A model generated the notes under the pieces. The model was not told the origin of the DNA and did no database searches. It was given only the letters and a program-made list of their open reading frames with translations. This document shows positions 48,931 to 61,400 of a stretch of DNA of 64,000 nucleotides, piece by piece. The DNA lies in the NCBI GenBank assembly GCA_025506515.1, contig CM046452.1, positions 102,702,559-102,766,558 of the forward strand. Direction: 5' to 3'. How positions within the stretch are numbered: position 1 is the stretch's first letter; the number at the start of each line of letters is the position of its first letter. Source of the stretch: Flaveria trinervia. Lineage: Eukaryota; Streptophyta; Magnoliopsida; Asterales; Asteraceae. Both the position numbers and the translations under genes were made by a program.

Positions 48931-51900
48931 GTAGACTAAAGAGTTACCTATAATAATAATACATTCTAACATAAACAATAATAAGTTCATGCATAAATCT
49001 CAACAACAAACAAACAAATATATATTAGACACACATTGAGCAAAAACAATAATAATCTAAAAAAATCAAGCATGTGTGCTTGCTCGCGAGCATACATGAC
49101 CTTTTAAAGTGACCACGCAAGAGATATTGAGTAGAATCAACAAAATCACGAGGTTGAGCTATGTGATATATTCCTACATAATACCATGTAAGAAGACGTT
49201 ATTGAAAATATTTATGAACCTCCTATAAGTAAGAAAAAAACTTGTAAAAATAAGGTAAAAATCGTTGGTTTTGATAACATGATTAAATGTCTTAGTGTAC
49301 TCAAGGCCCTTTGTTTTATGAAACCTTTATCAACAAAATGAGTTTTGCACGATGAATACTCATAAGAAATGATAGATTTTATATCCTCTAGGTTTGTTGT
49401 AAATGAAGAACATTAACTATTGGACATTCTCGTTACGAGCTATAATGAACCATCTTGTTGGTAGGACTATTAGATGGGTCAAATGTTCCTAAGTGAGTTT
49501 AAGCCATCTGTTTACGTGCATATCGAGCTATTGATTTTACTAATATATAATAAACGACGACACAAAGTACGAAAGTTTGATCAAATCAATCTTCCCAACG
49601 AGTAATAAAACAACAGATGTTTCATTGATTCTAAGTGTGTTTTATATAAACAGGTGCTTGATCCCATTGAGACACTATCCTTGTTATTCTTCTTTTGTTG
49701 GAAAAGTTATTAAAGGTTGATCTCCAAACAAGTTTAACTTTAGTGTAACCGAATTATATATATCAACTATGCATATGTTGTAATGATAGACTAAAAGTTA
49801 AATGCAACTTTTATTAATTAATAAACGTAGCAAATGCCTCTGCGATTTAGTGCCAAAAGACGCTCATTAGTTTATGTGTCTGTTTTATCAGTTTTTTCGT
49901 ATATATAACAATATAAAAAGTTTAATAATTTTCTCGTATTAAATCTTATTATTTTTGTTAATTAATGTATAATCATTAGAACTTTTACATATTAAACTGT
50001 ATATAAAAATTTAAAAAGATTTGATTCTCTATCTCCATCATTTCCACTTGCATATGTAGTTTATTCTGGAATGTTGATGAGGACATGATGATTATATTGT
50101 TAAAGATCATCTCACATGGAAACCAACCAATTAGCGTAACATATATTCCAATGTGTTTATTTAAATAAAACAAATGCTTTTCATAAACTTATACTACCAC
50201 ACCTATTAAGTGCTCTTCTAACATCTTTTTATACCTATGTAATTTCTTTATCACAATTATTTTTTTAATCAATTCATTACAACCTACTTATTGAACAAAC
50301 ATTATTTTGAAAGCACAAATCTCTACATTATTGAATAAGCATGGCTGCATAGTGCAACCATATTACCTAACTACCAACAATGAACAACCTACACTCTTCA
50401 AAAAGCTAAACGAAATCAGAGCCTAACTACTCTATGGAGAATATATAATACTTTAGTTTAGCGACTCTAATTGTATACGACACTCTTTACAATTTAGTTT
50501 ATCAAAGTTAAGAGTTAAATAAACATATGAAAGTATTTTATATGGCTAAGCTCGTGTCTTCAAGTGGATACATTACACATAAAAAAGAAGACAATAAGAA
50601 GAAAGTATCTAAAACATGTGTCAAATATTCAATATTTGTTGGATATTAAATGTATATTATTACTCTAATAAAATGATAACTTTAAGGAATATGTGACAAC
50701 ATCATATTTCTCGTCATCACATTTATCCCGTTTATCTCTTCTATAGAATAAGAATTTTTTCTAAAAATCAAACTTTTTTAAAAGTATTAATTATTTTAAA
50801 ATTGGTGTTTTAAAAATGAATTTTTCATAAACAAAAATTAATTATAATTGGTAGTTATAATATAAGAAAGATTTTAAAAACGACATTATATAAGGCGTTT
50901 GTTTTGAAACAAAATTTGCATTTTATTTATAATAAGAAAGATTTCAATTATATTTTATCTAATGGTATCTTTTTATAACTAATAAAATTTTATTATCTTT
51001 AATATTTTATTTATTCAAAATGTACAAATATGGTGATAATTAAACACGTAAATTGTATTTATAGTAAGAAAGATTTCAATTATATTTTATCTCATGATAT
51101 GTTTTTTATAACTAATAAAGTTTTAATGTATTTAACATTTTATTTATTGAAACCGTACATGGTGATAATTAAACACGTAAATATGTATAGCAACTAATAT
51201 TTAAACAACTCGGGGTGAACTGTAATCATTCAACGTCACTTACCATTTTTACTCTAACAATTAGTTTTTGAAATGCAAAATACTGAATGATTTTAAACAA
51301 AATTCTGGCTTTAAGAAACACATGTTTAGTGTTATAATATTTTAATTTAATATAACAATCCGGTATTTCGTATCGTCATAAGCATAATTAGTACGTTTTA
51401 GCATCTACAACGCGCTAACGTGATTTTAAATAGTTTTCAATTTGCATTTGTTTGGCCCGAACTTTTCAGAATACATGACGAAATACGCGGTGCAGTTATG
51501 CTAACTTACAACCATCAACTATATTAATTATTGAATTGATTTATAAATTTCATAGTCAAAGTTGTATTTATAGCTATTGGAAGTCTTTTATTCAATAGCT
51601 TGATTTGTTTAACTCTTTTTAAAACTAAATCCAAAAATGACTCTATTCACATCATAATTTGTGAAAGCCAACCAAAAATTCAAAATCATATTTTTGGTTT
51701 TCGTACCGATTTTTGATTTCGCTAGTCTTCTCTAATAAAACAAAATACTTTTTATTATTGTTATCTTCTCACACTCATTTTATCATGTGTCATTATCTAA
51801 GTAAGTCAAACATTTAATAATGATAAAAGATTTTATTTATATACCTTTCAAATTACAAAACAACTTTTTTGATCAATTAAAAACATGTTTTCTTTTTATA

Positions 51901-52317
51901 AAAAACGTATGTTTTTGAAACAATTTTAATGAAACTTGAATTTTTTAAATACAAAAAACTTTAAAAAAGTTTATGTGATATAAAATGCTATCTAGTAACT
52001 GATAATTTAATATTTATTCAACATGTGTCACACGGATTTTTAAACTAGTGTATATTGTATTATTACGTTTGTATGTTATTACGCTTACACTTTTTCAATA
52101 AAATAAAGAATGCGCTTTCTTGAAATCAAAGAACACAATGTGCAAGTGTACGAAGTAAAAGACTTGAATCGAAATAAATTACATTACAACCATGAATAAT
52201 GTTCTCTGTATTTTAGTAAAATAATATATTTATAATAAACTTAAATGATGAAAAATATATTTTTCTCAGGTTATTTTCTTGTTTCGGCGTCAAGAAAGAC
52301 CGATGATCTGGAGCCCG
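48931..52317. other. Intergenic AT-rich region with Helitron-like remnants
   Basis: No gene was recognised. About 50690-51180 is an AT-rich island with an internal direct repeat (AGAAAGATTTCAATTATATTTT at about 50935 and 51066). 51735-52048 is a Helitron-like remnant. The rest is ordinary AT-rich spacer. Confidence 0.55.
51735..52048 (+). mobile_element. Helitron-like remnant with CTAG end
   Basis: The end reads GTGTCACACGG, nine bases, then CTAG followed by T, as in the inverted copy at 25454. The start, TCTTCTCTAATAAAACAAAA near 51727, resembles the start words of the other copies. The hairpin is imperfect. It is non-coding. Confidence 0.45.
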
Positions 52318-52500
52318 TTTCGTTTGGGCTGAGAGTTGATCCATGAATTATGGGTCATGTTAGACTTGAAAGTTCAAGTAGGCATTTCGTTTGGGCTGAG
52401 AGTTGGCCCATGAACTATGGGTCATAATTCATATTAGACTTGAAAGTTCAAGTAGAACATTTCATTTGGGCTGAGAGTTCGCCTAACTATGGGTTATAAG
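52318..52500. repeat. Tandem repeat of about 70 bp interrupted by the hAT element
   Basis: The block TTTGGGCTGAGAGTT ... CTATGGGT ... TTAGACTTGAAAGTTCAAGT is present at about 52318-52384 and 52385-52459. A third, partial copy at 52460-52500 continues after the transposon as GTTATAAGACTTGAAA at 58423-58438. Confidence 0.8.
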
Positions 52501-52514
52501 TAGAGGTGGCCAAA

Positions 52515-52830
52515 AAAACCGGTTTGGGAACCGGTTCGGCCAAAAAAACCGGAACCGGTTTGAGGCCCAAACCGGTTTGGCCCAAACCGGTTTTCAAACC
52601 GGGCCCGAACCGCCAGTTCTTGACCGGTTTATCACTTCGACGTTCCAAACCGGTTTCAAACCGAACCGGTTTTCAAACCGGTTCCAAACCGGTCTCCCAA
52701 ACCGGTTTTCAAACCGGTCTCCCAAACCGGTTTTCAAACCGGTCACCCAAACCGGTTTTCAAACCGGTCACCCAAACCGGTTTTCAAACCGGTCACCCAA
52801 ACCGGTTTTCAAACCGGTTACCGTTACCCA
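52515..52830. repeat. Left subterminal AACCGG array of the hAT element
   Basis: More than 20 copies of AACCGG/CCGGTT, many as the palindrome-like AAACCGGTTT. From about 52690 to 52818 they form five or so tandem units of 25 bp. Subterminal repeats in hAT elements are usually transposase-binding sites; that role is inferred here. Reading frames across the array only reflect the repeat. Confidence 0.9.
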
Positions 52831-54369
52831 ACGGCTATATAGCTGTTTTTTGCAATTTTTGACCGTTTTTTTGATGTTTTTTTACCATTATACCCCCACT
52901 AGGTTACTATATATATGTATTTGATGTTTTGGTTGAATCACAACAACTTATAACACTCTCTACTCTCAAAAATCTCAAAAACGCTCTCAAAAACGCTCTC
53001 CACAAATACTTTCGTTTAAAACGCTCTCAAAAACGCTCTCACAAAAATCTCTGAAATGGCTTCAACAAGTGCTCAATCATCCGTTGGTTGTGAAGCGTCT
53101 TCAAGCAACGTGGTGATAGCAATCCTTCCTACGAATAGGAACCCTGAAGTATGGTGCAATTACGATTTATGTCAAATGGCTAGCGGTCCAAACAAGGCTC
53201 GTTGCAAGTTTTGTCATAAGTTTTTCAAAAAAGATGCAAACACAACGTTGAAAAACCATATTGCAAATAAATATTGTAGAGCGTTAAAAGGTGAACCTTC
53301 TCAAGGTCAAGCTTCGATGACAAACGAAGGAAATATTTGGGCTTATAACGTTGATGCGGTTCGGGAGCAAATGGCGCAATTTGTAATTCAAGAAAGCTTG
53401 CCATTCAAACATTTCGACAACGAACGTTTGACTCGACTCATTCAACGAACTCTCCAACCTCGTTACACCAATGTCAGTCGTGCTACTCTTCGAATAGATT
53501 GTTTAAAAATGTGGAAAAAAGCTAAAAATGAATTAATATCTTATTTTGAAAATTTACAAACCGGTGTTAACTTAACTAGTGATGTTTGGTCGACACCTCA
53601 CGGTTCACCGGACTCGTACATTTGTGTCACCGCCCATTGGGTTGAACCCGATTCGTGGCAAATGATGAAACGTACGATTGCGTTTGAATTGTTTGATTAT
53701 CCTCACACCGGCCAAAACATGTTTTATCTTATTGATAAAGTTATTCAAACGTATAAATTAGAAAACAAAATATTTTCTATATCTTTTGATAATGTTTCAA
53801 ACAACACTCTTGCGATAGATCATTTAAAATTAAAATATAAACCAGTATGTGAGGGTGTGTTTTTTCATAGTCGATGTGTTGCGCACATCATAAACTTAGC
53901 CGTGCAAGACGGTTTAAAAACGATTGAAACAATTAAAGATTGTTTTAAAAGAATGTTACGTGATATTTTTAGTAACAACCAAAGATATACTAAATATCGC
54001 AAGTTTTGTAAAGACGCAAATACTAAATGTTTAGGTCCGAATTGGGACGCACCAACACGATGGAATTCCACATGTAACATGTTTGAAAAGGCTATTGAAC
54101 AAAAAGAAAGTTTAATAGCCTTTCATAATAGTTTGGTAAGTCGGGGAAAGGCAAATTCTTACCATCCATCGGGTTGGGCCATCATCGAAGAAGTAACAAA
54201 AATGCTTCAAGTTTTTAAAAATGCAACTACATGTCTTTCTGGAGTTTATTACCCAACGAGTCCGTTGGTACTACACCAAATTTATTTAATGACTTCAAAA
54301 TTAAATGAATTGTCGTGTAGTGTAACATCTTCTATTTTTGGTTAACTAATAGTTAATCTCGTTTATTCT

Positions 54370-56938
54370 TGTAGGGTCTACTGATGCCATTTCATGAAAC
54401 TTGTGGGTAGTTGTGTGATCTATTCTTAATCCATTATTATAAAAGATTATAGTTTATCTTTTGTTTTGAACATAAGAATTATGGTAAATAATATTTTATA
54501 ATAAAAATAATATCAACGTTAATAATAAAAATAATATTAATAATAATAACAACAATAAATGATAACTATAATAATAATAATTTATAAAAAAAATCATTAA
54601 ACTTAAAAATGTTAAAACTTAAAGTAATAAAGTTGAGGGGGTGTTTTTGCCATTTTAGAAACTTAATATGGGAGTTTTTGCATAAATTAATAAACATGCT
54701 TAACTTGAGGGACCATTTGTGTAATTTTTGAAAAAAACCCAAACCATTTCCCCCTAACCCCGCTTTTCCGGCCAAGCCTCCGGCGACCGCCGACTATGGC
54801 TCCGGCGAGCGTCAAAAACGCCTCAAAACACTCGGTTTTCACACACAAACCGACCCAAACCGGTTCGTTTACGTGATTCGAACCTGAATGCGCACTTTAA
54901 ACGCGTTTAAACACCGGTTACAAACCCAAATCGATCGAGTAACCGAAACCTATTAATCTTATAGCCGTTTAGGCATTAAAACTCTGTAATAATTCAATTG
55001 AATGAACCTAAACGGCTATCTAACTACGATTAATCATCCACACCTCCTAATTACACCTGAAATCACACAATCAGAGCTACACGATTATCCCCTCATCGCG
55101 AATCTGCTACCATTCGAACCCCATCTTCCAAGCTTCAAAACTCGAAATTGATACAGGGTTTTTCATCCTCGAGGTCATTAGAAACTATCTGTGCATTGAA
55201 TTTGATTATCATCATCATTTGAGCATCAAACCGGTTTACGTGGCCGCGAATTGTTCTTCGTCGTGTTCATCTCGAATTCATCATAAATCGGGTAAATAAA
55301 CAACAATTATATTCTCGTAATCACATGGGGAATCAAAGCCCCATGATCATTCATAAAAACAATATCGTTTCGGTCTTTGATTTTGGGTTTGATCAATCTA
55401 GGGTTCTAAGGAAATTGGGGATTCCTGTGTTTATTGTATTTAGCTTTTTAAGACGGAGTTTTAAACGCGGCTGGATGCCTTGGTTCACTGGTTCCCCACT
55501 TACATCCCGAATTAGAGGTCCCGGGTTTGAACCCGGCGACCTCCAATCCATTTGTTTTTGGCTTTTCAGCCTTTAAAAAAATATAGAAAATTTCTAAAAA
55601 AATCATAAAAATTAATCTTGTAAACTTAAATTATTTTGAAGTCATTTAACCAATTTCTAAAAATTTATGTTCTTATAATACTTGTATACTTTTATAAAAC
55701 AAATGATATAATTAGTTAAATTTCTTATAAAAAAATAAATTTTATTGTTGACTAACTTATTAAAACCATTATTAGTTCAAGTAATATATTTAAATTATTT
55801 CTTATAAGTTAAACTTAAAATATAGTTTTAATCTACTAAATAGTTGTTTGTTCAAATAATGTATATAAACTATTTTTTTATATAAAATAGACATTAAAAA
55901 TTGTTATTGTTATTGGCTCACACTTTATTTATATTTTTTACAAATAAAAAAATATAAAAAGATATCTACACTTTATATTTTGTTTTGTCAACCATATTAA
56001 ACGATTCAAGTTTATGACCTCATGACAAATTATTAAATCAATGTAATTCTTTGTTAAAAATATATATACATCAAGGAATCCCAAATTTTCTCTTAAAACC
56101 CTAAATCATGTTTAAACGTTAATCTAAAACTTAAATCTTGTGAATATTTTTACTTAGGTTCGTTGTGAAGAACTACGTTGGAACGTTGCTTATTATATTT
56201 CTTATTAATCGTCTTTTACATACATTCGATCATGTGAGTATTTCCATACCCCCTTCTTATTTTATTTCACACTTTGGGGTGAAACATGTTAATTTATACT
56301 TTGCACTTGTAAACTTATTTGAGACTTGTAAACTTTATGGCAATACATCATGTTAAGTTGTGGTTAGTTGAACTTATGTGGTTACCATGTTATGGCGTTA
56401 TATGTACAATCATTAACTATTGCTAGCCCAGCGAGGTCATAGATCTATGGGTAAGACAAGCCTGCTTGGTTGATCCAAGTACACTTAGCTGATCGTATAT
56501 ACTTTTAACGTTTGAGACTTGTAAAACATTGTCAAGGTTTGATTGTTGCATTGTCCATAGCATCCCTAATCACTATATTCACTAACTTATGACTTGAATT
56601 GCCATCTTTTATATATACTTATGTATTAAAACTATGGAATGCTCACCAACATTATTGTTGACCTTTTATTTTTAACATGTTTCAGGTAATGCCCAAGTTT
56701 GATTATCTACACTTTGAAGCTTGCACATCTAGGAATGGACCTAGATTAATAAATAAGACAGAATGATACACTGCATTCTATGTTATGTTTATATTTCCTT
56801 TGAAACTATTGATTGTAATGTGACAATTTAAAACTTATGTTTAAACTTTATTTGGTTTTTTTTAATAGCGTTATGTGGCTATGAACGATCTTAACTCTCA
56901 CTCCTCGACGTTTCCGCCGTCAAGGTTGGGGTGTGACA
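54370..56938 (+). mobile_element. LTR-like insertion inside the hAT transposase gene
   Basis: The right end, CAAGGTTGGGGTGTGACA at 56921-56938, matches the ends of the solo LTRs at 21030 and 33767. Internal wording (TTTTCCGGCCA, AAGTACACTTA, GGAATGCTCACCAAC, TTAACATGTTTCAGG) is shared with them. The repeated TGTAGGG at 54370-54376 and 56939-56945 may be the target duplication, but the left end does not then begin with TG, so the 5' border is uncertain by a few tens of bases. No gag or pol is inside. A tRNA-like stretch lies at 55472-55550. Confidence 0.7.
55472..55550 (+). other. tRNA-like sequence with A-box and B-box-like words
   Basis: TGGTTCACTGG resembles a pol III A box, and GGGTTTGAACCC within CCGGGTTTGAACCCGG resembles a B box with a good T-arm stem. 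The acceptor stem and anticodon arm do not close properly, so this is not called as a working tRNA. It could be a tRNA-derived fragment carried by the LTR. Confidence 0.35.
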
Positions 56939-57779
56939 TGTAGGGGTAGACCTTATTCCGATATGATACCCCCAATGAAAGAAAAACTTAAAAAATATTT
57001 TGAAGAAATGCCACCCGTTATTACATGTGCCGCTGCTTTAAACCCTTGTTTAAATTTGTCGGGGGTTGAAACTTTACTTGATAAAATTACTTTTAATTTG
57101 GATTTAGAAGTTGGTAAACCAATGTATAGTAAAACTTTAAAAGCGACTTTCAACAAACAATTACAACAAATGTATGATGTTTATTTATTAAAATACGGGG
57201 AAACATCACAAATCCATGATGCTTTAAGGCATGCGGCAAATGCCGAATGTTCGAATGATCCAATGTTTGATTTATATAATACTTTAAGGGATGAATGTAA
57301 TAAACGTCAACGTGGTAACACTCCGAGTAGTGAACTCGGGAGGTATGGTCTTACAAACTTTTTATCGACCATGACTCCACATGAATTTAAAAATTTTGAC
57401 TTGTTGGCTTGGTGGAAAGGTAAGGAAGATCAATTTCCCATCCTATCCACCATGGCTCGAGATTTACTAACCGTCCAAGCTTCTACGGTAGCTTCGGAAT
57501 CTGCTTTTTCTGTTAGTGGCAGGATTATATCAATAAGACGAACTCGACTCACTCCACAAGCAGTTGAAATGTCAATTTGCTTGAAAGATTATTTGGATGC
57601 CGCGGAAAGAGTACAAGACAAACGATCGCTTGAAGGAGAACTGGAATACGAAGCAGAATTATACGAGGACGAGGTAGAGAGCGGATTGACACCAGGAATG
57701 ACTGATGATGAAGCGGCATATGATGACTACCTTCGTAACAGTTCCGGTTCTGGTGGCGAGGAATAAACGTACAAGTATA

Positions 57780-58200
57780 ATACGAACGAAGAAACGACTA
57801 TGTTAAATGTTTAGTTTTAAATGTTTAAATTATTAAATGTTACGAATTGTTAAAATGTTTAAATTGTTTATAAACGATATAAATTGTTTATAAATGTTAT
57901 TAATTGTTAAAATGCTTAAATTGTTTATAAATGTTAATAAATAGTATATATATATATATGTTTATAAATGTTATAAATTGTTTAATTGTTTAAATCGTTT
58001 AAATGTTTAAATTGTTTAAATCGTTTAAATGTTTAAATTGTTTAAATCGTTTAAATGTTTAAATTGTTTAAATGTTATAAATGTTATAAATGTTATAAAT
58101 TGTTTAAATTATATAAATTCTTTTAAATTATATAAATTATATAAAAATTTTATAAATATTTATGTTTTAATTAAAAGTTTAAAATTTCGTTTGAATATAA
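57780..58200. repeat. AT-rich short-word repeat (TTTAAATTG/TTTAAATCG/TTATAAATG)
   Basis: Between the transposase stop and the right AACCGG array the sequence is built almost wholly from variants of a 9-12 bp word such as TGTTTAAATTGTTTAAATCG. It looks like a degenerate minisatellite in the 3' part of the hAT element. Confidence 0.8.
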
Positions 58201-58220
58201 CAAAAAAAAAGAAAAAAAAA

Positions 58221-58412
58221 CCGGTTTGGGCCGAACCGGTTTGGGCCCGAACCGGTTCCAAACCGACTCAAACCGGTTTGATAGGTTTGGGTTTTTAGCG
58301 TTTGAAACCGGTTTGAACCCGAACCGGTTTGGGGCCAACCGGTTTTGACCGAGTTTGACCAAACCGGTTTCGGTTTGTGACCCGAACCGGTTTGGGCCCC
58401 CAAACCGGTTTG
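58221..58412. repeat. Right subterminal AACCGG array of the hAT element
   Basis: At least a dozen AACCGG/CCGGTT words at irregular spacing, mirroring the left array but without the regular 25-bp period. It ends about 10 bases before the right terminal inverted repeat. Confidence 0.9.
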
Positions 58413-58430
58413 TACACCTCTAGTTATAAG

Positions 58431-61400
58431 ACTTGAAATTTATACTAATCGGTCAATTAATCGCTAGGCAGTCAATGGAGGTCAAAATCGGACCTAGGCG
58501 GAGCTAGGCGGTCTTAATCGGCCAAAAAACTATAATTCCGACGAAATTCTGATAGGGTTCCGGCGAGGTTCCAGCGACCTTTGCCGGAAGGTCAAAAATT
58601 CCGGCCAAAAATTGAAAATTCCGGCTAAAATCTGGAAATTCCGGCCAAATATGTTAGTTTATATACAAAACTTAACTTTTTTATTAGTTTTACATATGAA
58701 AATATGTGTATTTATATATAAAACTGAAAATTATATATAAAAATCCTAATCCGATTACATATGACGGTTTTGACTATCTATTCATGATGGAAATATTCGT
58801 ACATTAAAGTTAATCACATGGAAATGTTAACGTGATTACAGTGGCTGACAGAAAAGTAAGTGTGTTGTTTTCGCTTTCTAACGGAGATCTAGGTCGGCCG
58901 TAACTGGTAACGCCAAATTAATATGGTAGAAATCCATATATTTTTTTAATATGTAAATACAGGAATAGAGATATAAAGAGAGATGCCCGAGACTTTAAAT
59001 CACATGGGTGTATGCATGTTTTAGAAGGAAATTTGGTTTGCACAAACCATAGGCATTGGGAATAAAACCCTTTTTTTTGTTTCCATACAGTTTTGAATGT
59101 ATGGCGAGACAATTCAACATACTTTATGAAAGCGATTAATTATAGACTAAATTATATAAGTCACTACGATTTTTACCCATACCACTTGTGGCACTATCAA
59201 AGATAGATAAAATAATGATGATTGTTTGATTTAATGATGTTATTCGTTGTAATAATAAAATAACAATAGCAGTAATAATGATTTAAACTATAAAGAGGAA
59301 CGTTGCTTTTTATCTTATGTTACAACCACCCCACTACCCAAGTGTCGCACAATTTGTATGGATTAACCAAATTATTAAAAATTATTCCAATCTTGAAGTC
59401 ACATTTATTCAAAATGGCAATTTAATTAGTTCTTATGGAAGTACATAATCAACATGATCCATAAAGTACAGAGGTAAAACGAAAAGTAATAGAACAAAAA
59501 GGGTAAATTAGGAAAAGGTCAGTCTTCAAAATGTCTCCAATTTGATCAAGAAGACACATGAGTTATTAAGCAAAAGAGCCCATTTAAAAGCCATTTTGAT
59601 TAGAGAAGTTACCAATTCGAGGATGATTCATATTAGACTTTATAGTGACCTAATATGCTTAATTTCAATAAGTGACTATGTGAATTGCAAAGTTAGGCAT
59701 AAGAATGGTACTTATCACTTACACTAACACAAAAGAGTTGTATGTTAAAAGCCATTAAGCTACTTAAAGTTGTTGCATTAGAATGGATATAATAGATGCT
59801 TTAACCACTAATATGCATGATGGTGGTGTTTTTAAAATCTAATTACATGAGTAACCAGCGCGAGTGATCCAACTCCTAACTAGTGTGATGCTGAAAAAAT
59901 GTAAACATTTATGGAACATATATTTTTTAATTGTTAGGAACCCTTGACATGTAAACATATTTGATCAAAAATCAATGATATATCCAGAAATGCCTTCGAG
60001 AAAACCATATTTCTACACATTTTGCTTGTCACATCTTGTATTTCTCAAAACCATACCATTTTTGCCTCTATACATGGATGTTCTTCACATAATATGAAAA
60101 AAACAGATTGATTTGGTTTTACTGTGATTCATGCCTAAAGTAACGCTCGATGTATTTCAGTTTTTGGCATGCAAGTGATGCAACAGTTAATTTCCATTGG
60201 ATCATTCCTTCAATCTCTTTATTAAAAATCCATTTGATCAAATCATCCAACCATGATCCCTACTTGGGTTGGCCATTGCGATCTTTGTGGATTTGGTTCT
60301 AGCGTGCAACGGCCAACACCCATCTATGAAATGGTCTATAGACAACCCTTTAACGATCTCCTCATGTCACATACATGAAACCAAGAGAGAGTGGTCTCAC
60401 TCACCGAGTTGACTCACAAACGCATGCATTCTTATTAGGTCAATTCCCCTACCACTGTCACGCAACCACCGTCAAGAACTTGAGAATGTGAGACACTTAT
60501 CCCATCCCCGACTTAATGGGCACTATATAACATCCCCGAGATCCGTAAGGACAATCATTCCTTACACCTTAAACTCATCAATAAAGTGAACCTAAAGTCC
60601 CAAACCATTGTAATGAGGTGTCAACGTTAAGGGATTCCTAAAAGATAAGCACAAGCGAAACCCGCACATTAAACACATCCCCAAGCAAGCCTAAAACATG
60701 CGTTTTTTGCTTGTCATTAGCAAATAACAAATAGAAAACTTTGCAAAATTCAAAGTAGATATTGTTACATTTTCAGGCATGTCCTCTCAAAAGGTGCATG
60801 ATGTGTACGATTAAATGTCTACATACCTAATTTTATTTAACGAAAAATATGCGGGTTGGCTTCAGAAGATAAATGTTATCTTAATCGAGCTCACATATAT
60901 GTTTCTCAGTCAAAACCGCACCCTCAACCCTTCAAGAGAAAACTCATTGCTAATAAAACCCTCTGGCTTAATTTTGATAATTTTGTTCGGAGTGAGACTC
61001 GAATACATGACTTTCTAATATTTACATGTCTTTTTAATATTTACATGTTATGAGTATCTCATCTTAACTAGTTGACCTAAGAATCTATCGACTCTTATTT
61101 CTAGTTAAAACCATCAAACAACACAAAAGGAAACTCCGGTTTAAGGTCTGATCCGGTTCGACAATTAATGCATTGATTTTAACTTTTTCCTTTGAACAAC
61201 CATTGCTTTTAGATAATACAATGATATAATTACAAAGTTATAATTAACATAGAAATAGAATCATAAGGCAATAATTAACAAAGATACCGTTTACTTGCTG
61301 TCTTAAATAAAACATATTTCGTTTAAAAAATACCTTCTAGCTTTTGTAGCGTATCATAACAAAAATGCTAAGATAAAATTTCATATAATTTTTTAGAAAA

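Larger units (their letters stand above)
53056..57766 (+). pseudogene. hAT transposase with BED zinc finger, split by an insertion
   Basis: This would catalyse cut-and-paste movement of the surrounding element. The first part (53056-54345, 429 codons) begins MASTSAQSS and carries a BED finger at about residues 30-75 (CKFCHKFFKK with NHIANKYC). It continues with the RNase H-like core: LTSDVWS, ISFDNVSNN, HSRCVAHIINLAV and RWNSTCNMFEKA. The second part (about 56939-57766) resumes with DMIPPMKEKLKKYFEEMPPV. It ends in the hAT C-terminal dimerisation region, FDLLAWWKGKEDQFPILSTM, and STVASESAFSVSGR, which holds the catalytic glutamate. The acidic D-D-E residues are therefore all present. The two parts are in the same relative frame around a shared TGTAGGG, but a TAA at 54343-54345 lies before the junction. 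Confidence 0.9.
52501..58422 (+). mobile_element. Complete hAT transposon, 5922 bp including a nested insertion, 8-bp target duplication
   Basis: The ends are TAGAGGTGGCCAAA and the complement of TTTGTACACCTCTA, an inverted pair with a few mismatches. GTTATAAG flanks both sides (52493-52500 and 58423-58430), the 8-bp target duplication of hAT elements. Inside are AACCGG-rich arrays at each end, a transposase gene, a short-word AT-rich 3' part, and a 2.6-kb LTR-like insertion that splits the gene. The perfect target duplication indicates a fairly recent insertion. The element as it stands cannot make full-length transposase. Confidence 0.93.

Noticed and set aside
52506..52924. Proline/threonine-rich open frames with regular repeats at the left hAT end, or a CRISPR-like array
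   Set aside because: The repeats are AACCGG subterminal arrays without unique spacers of constant length, and this is a plant genome.
54346..54376. A 34-base intron explaining the TAA at the end of the first transposase part
   Set aside because: It is too short for a plant intron and its use would put the following codons out of frame.
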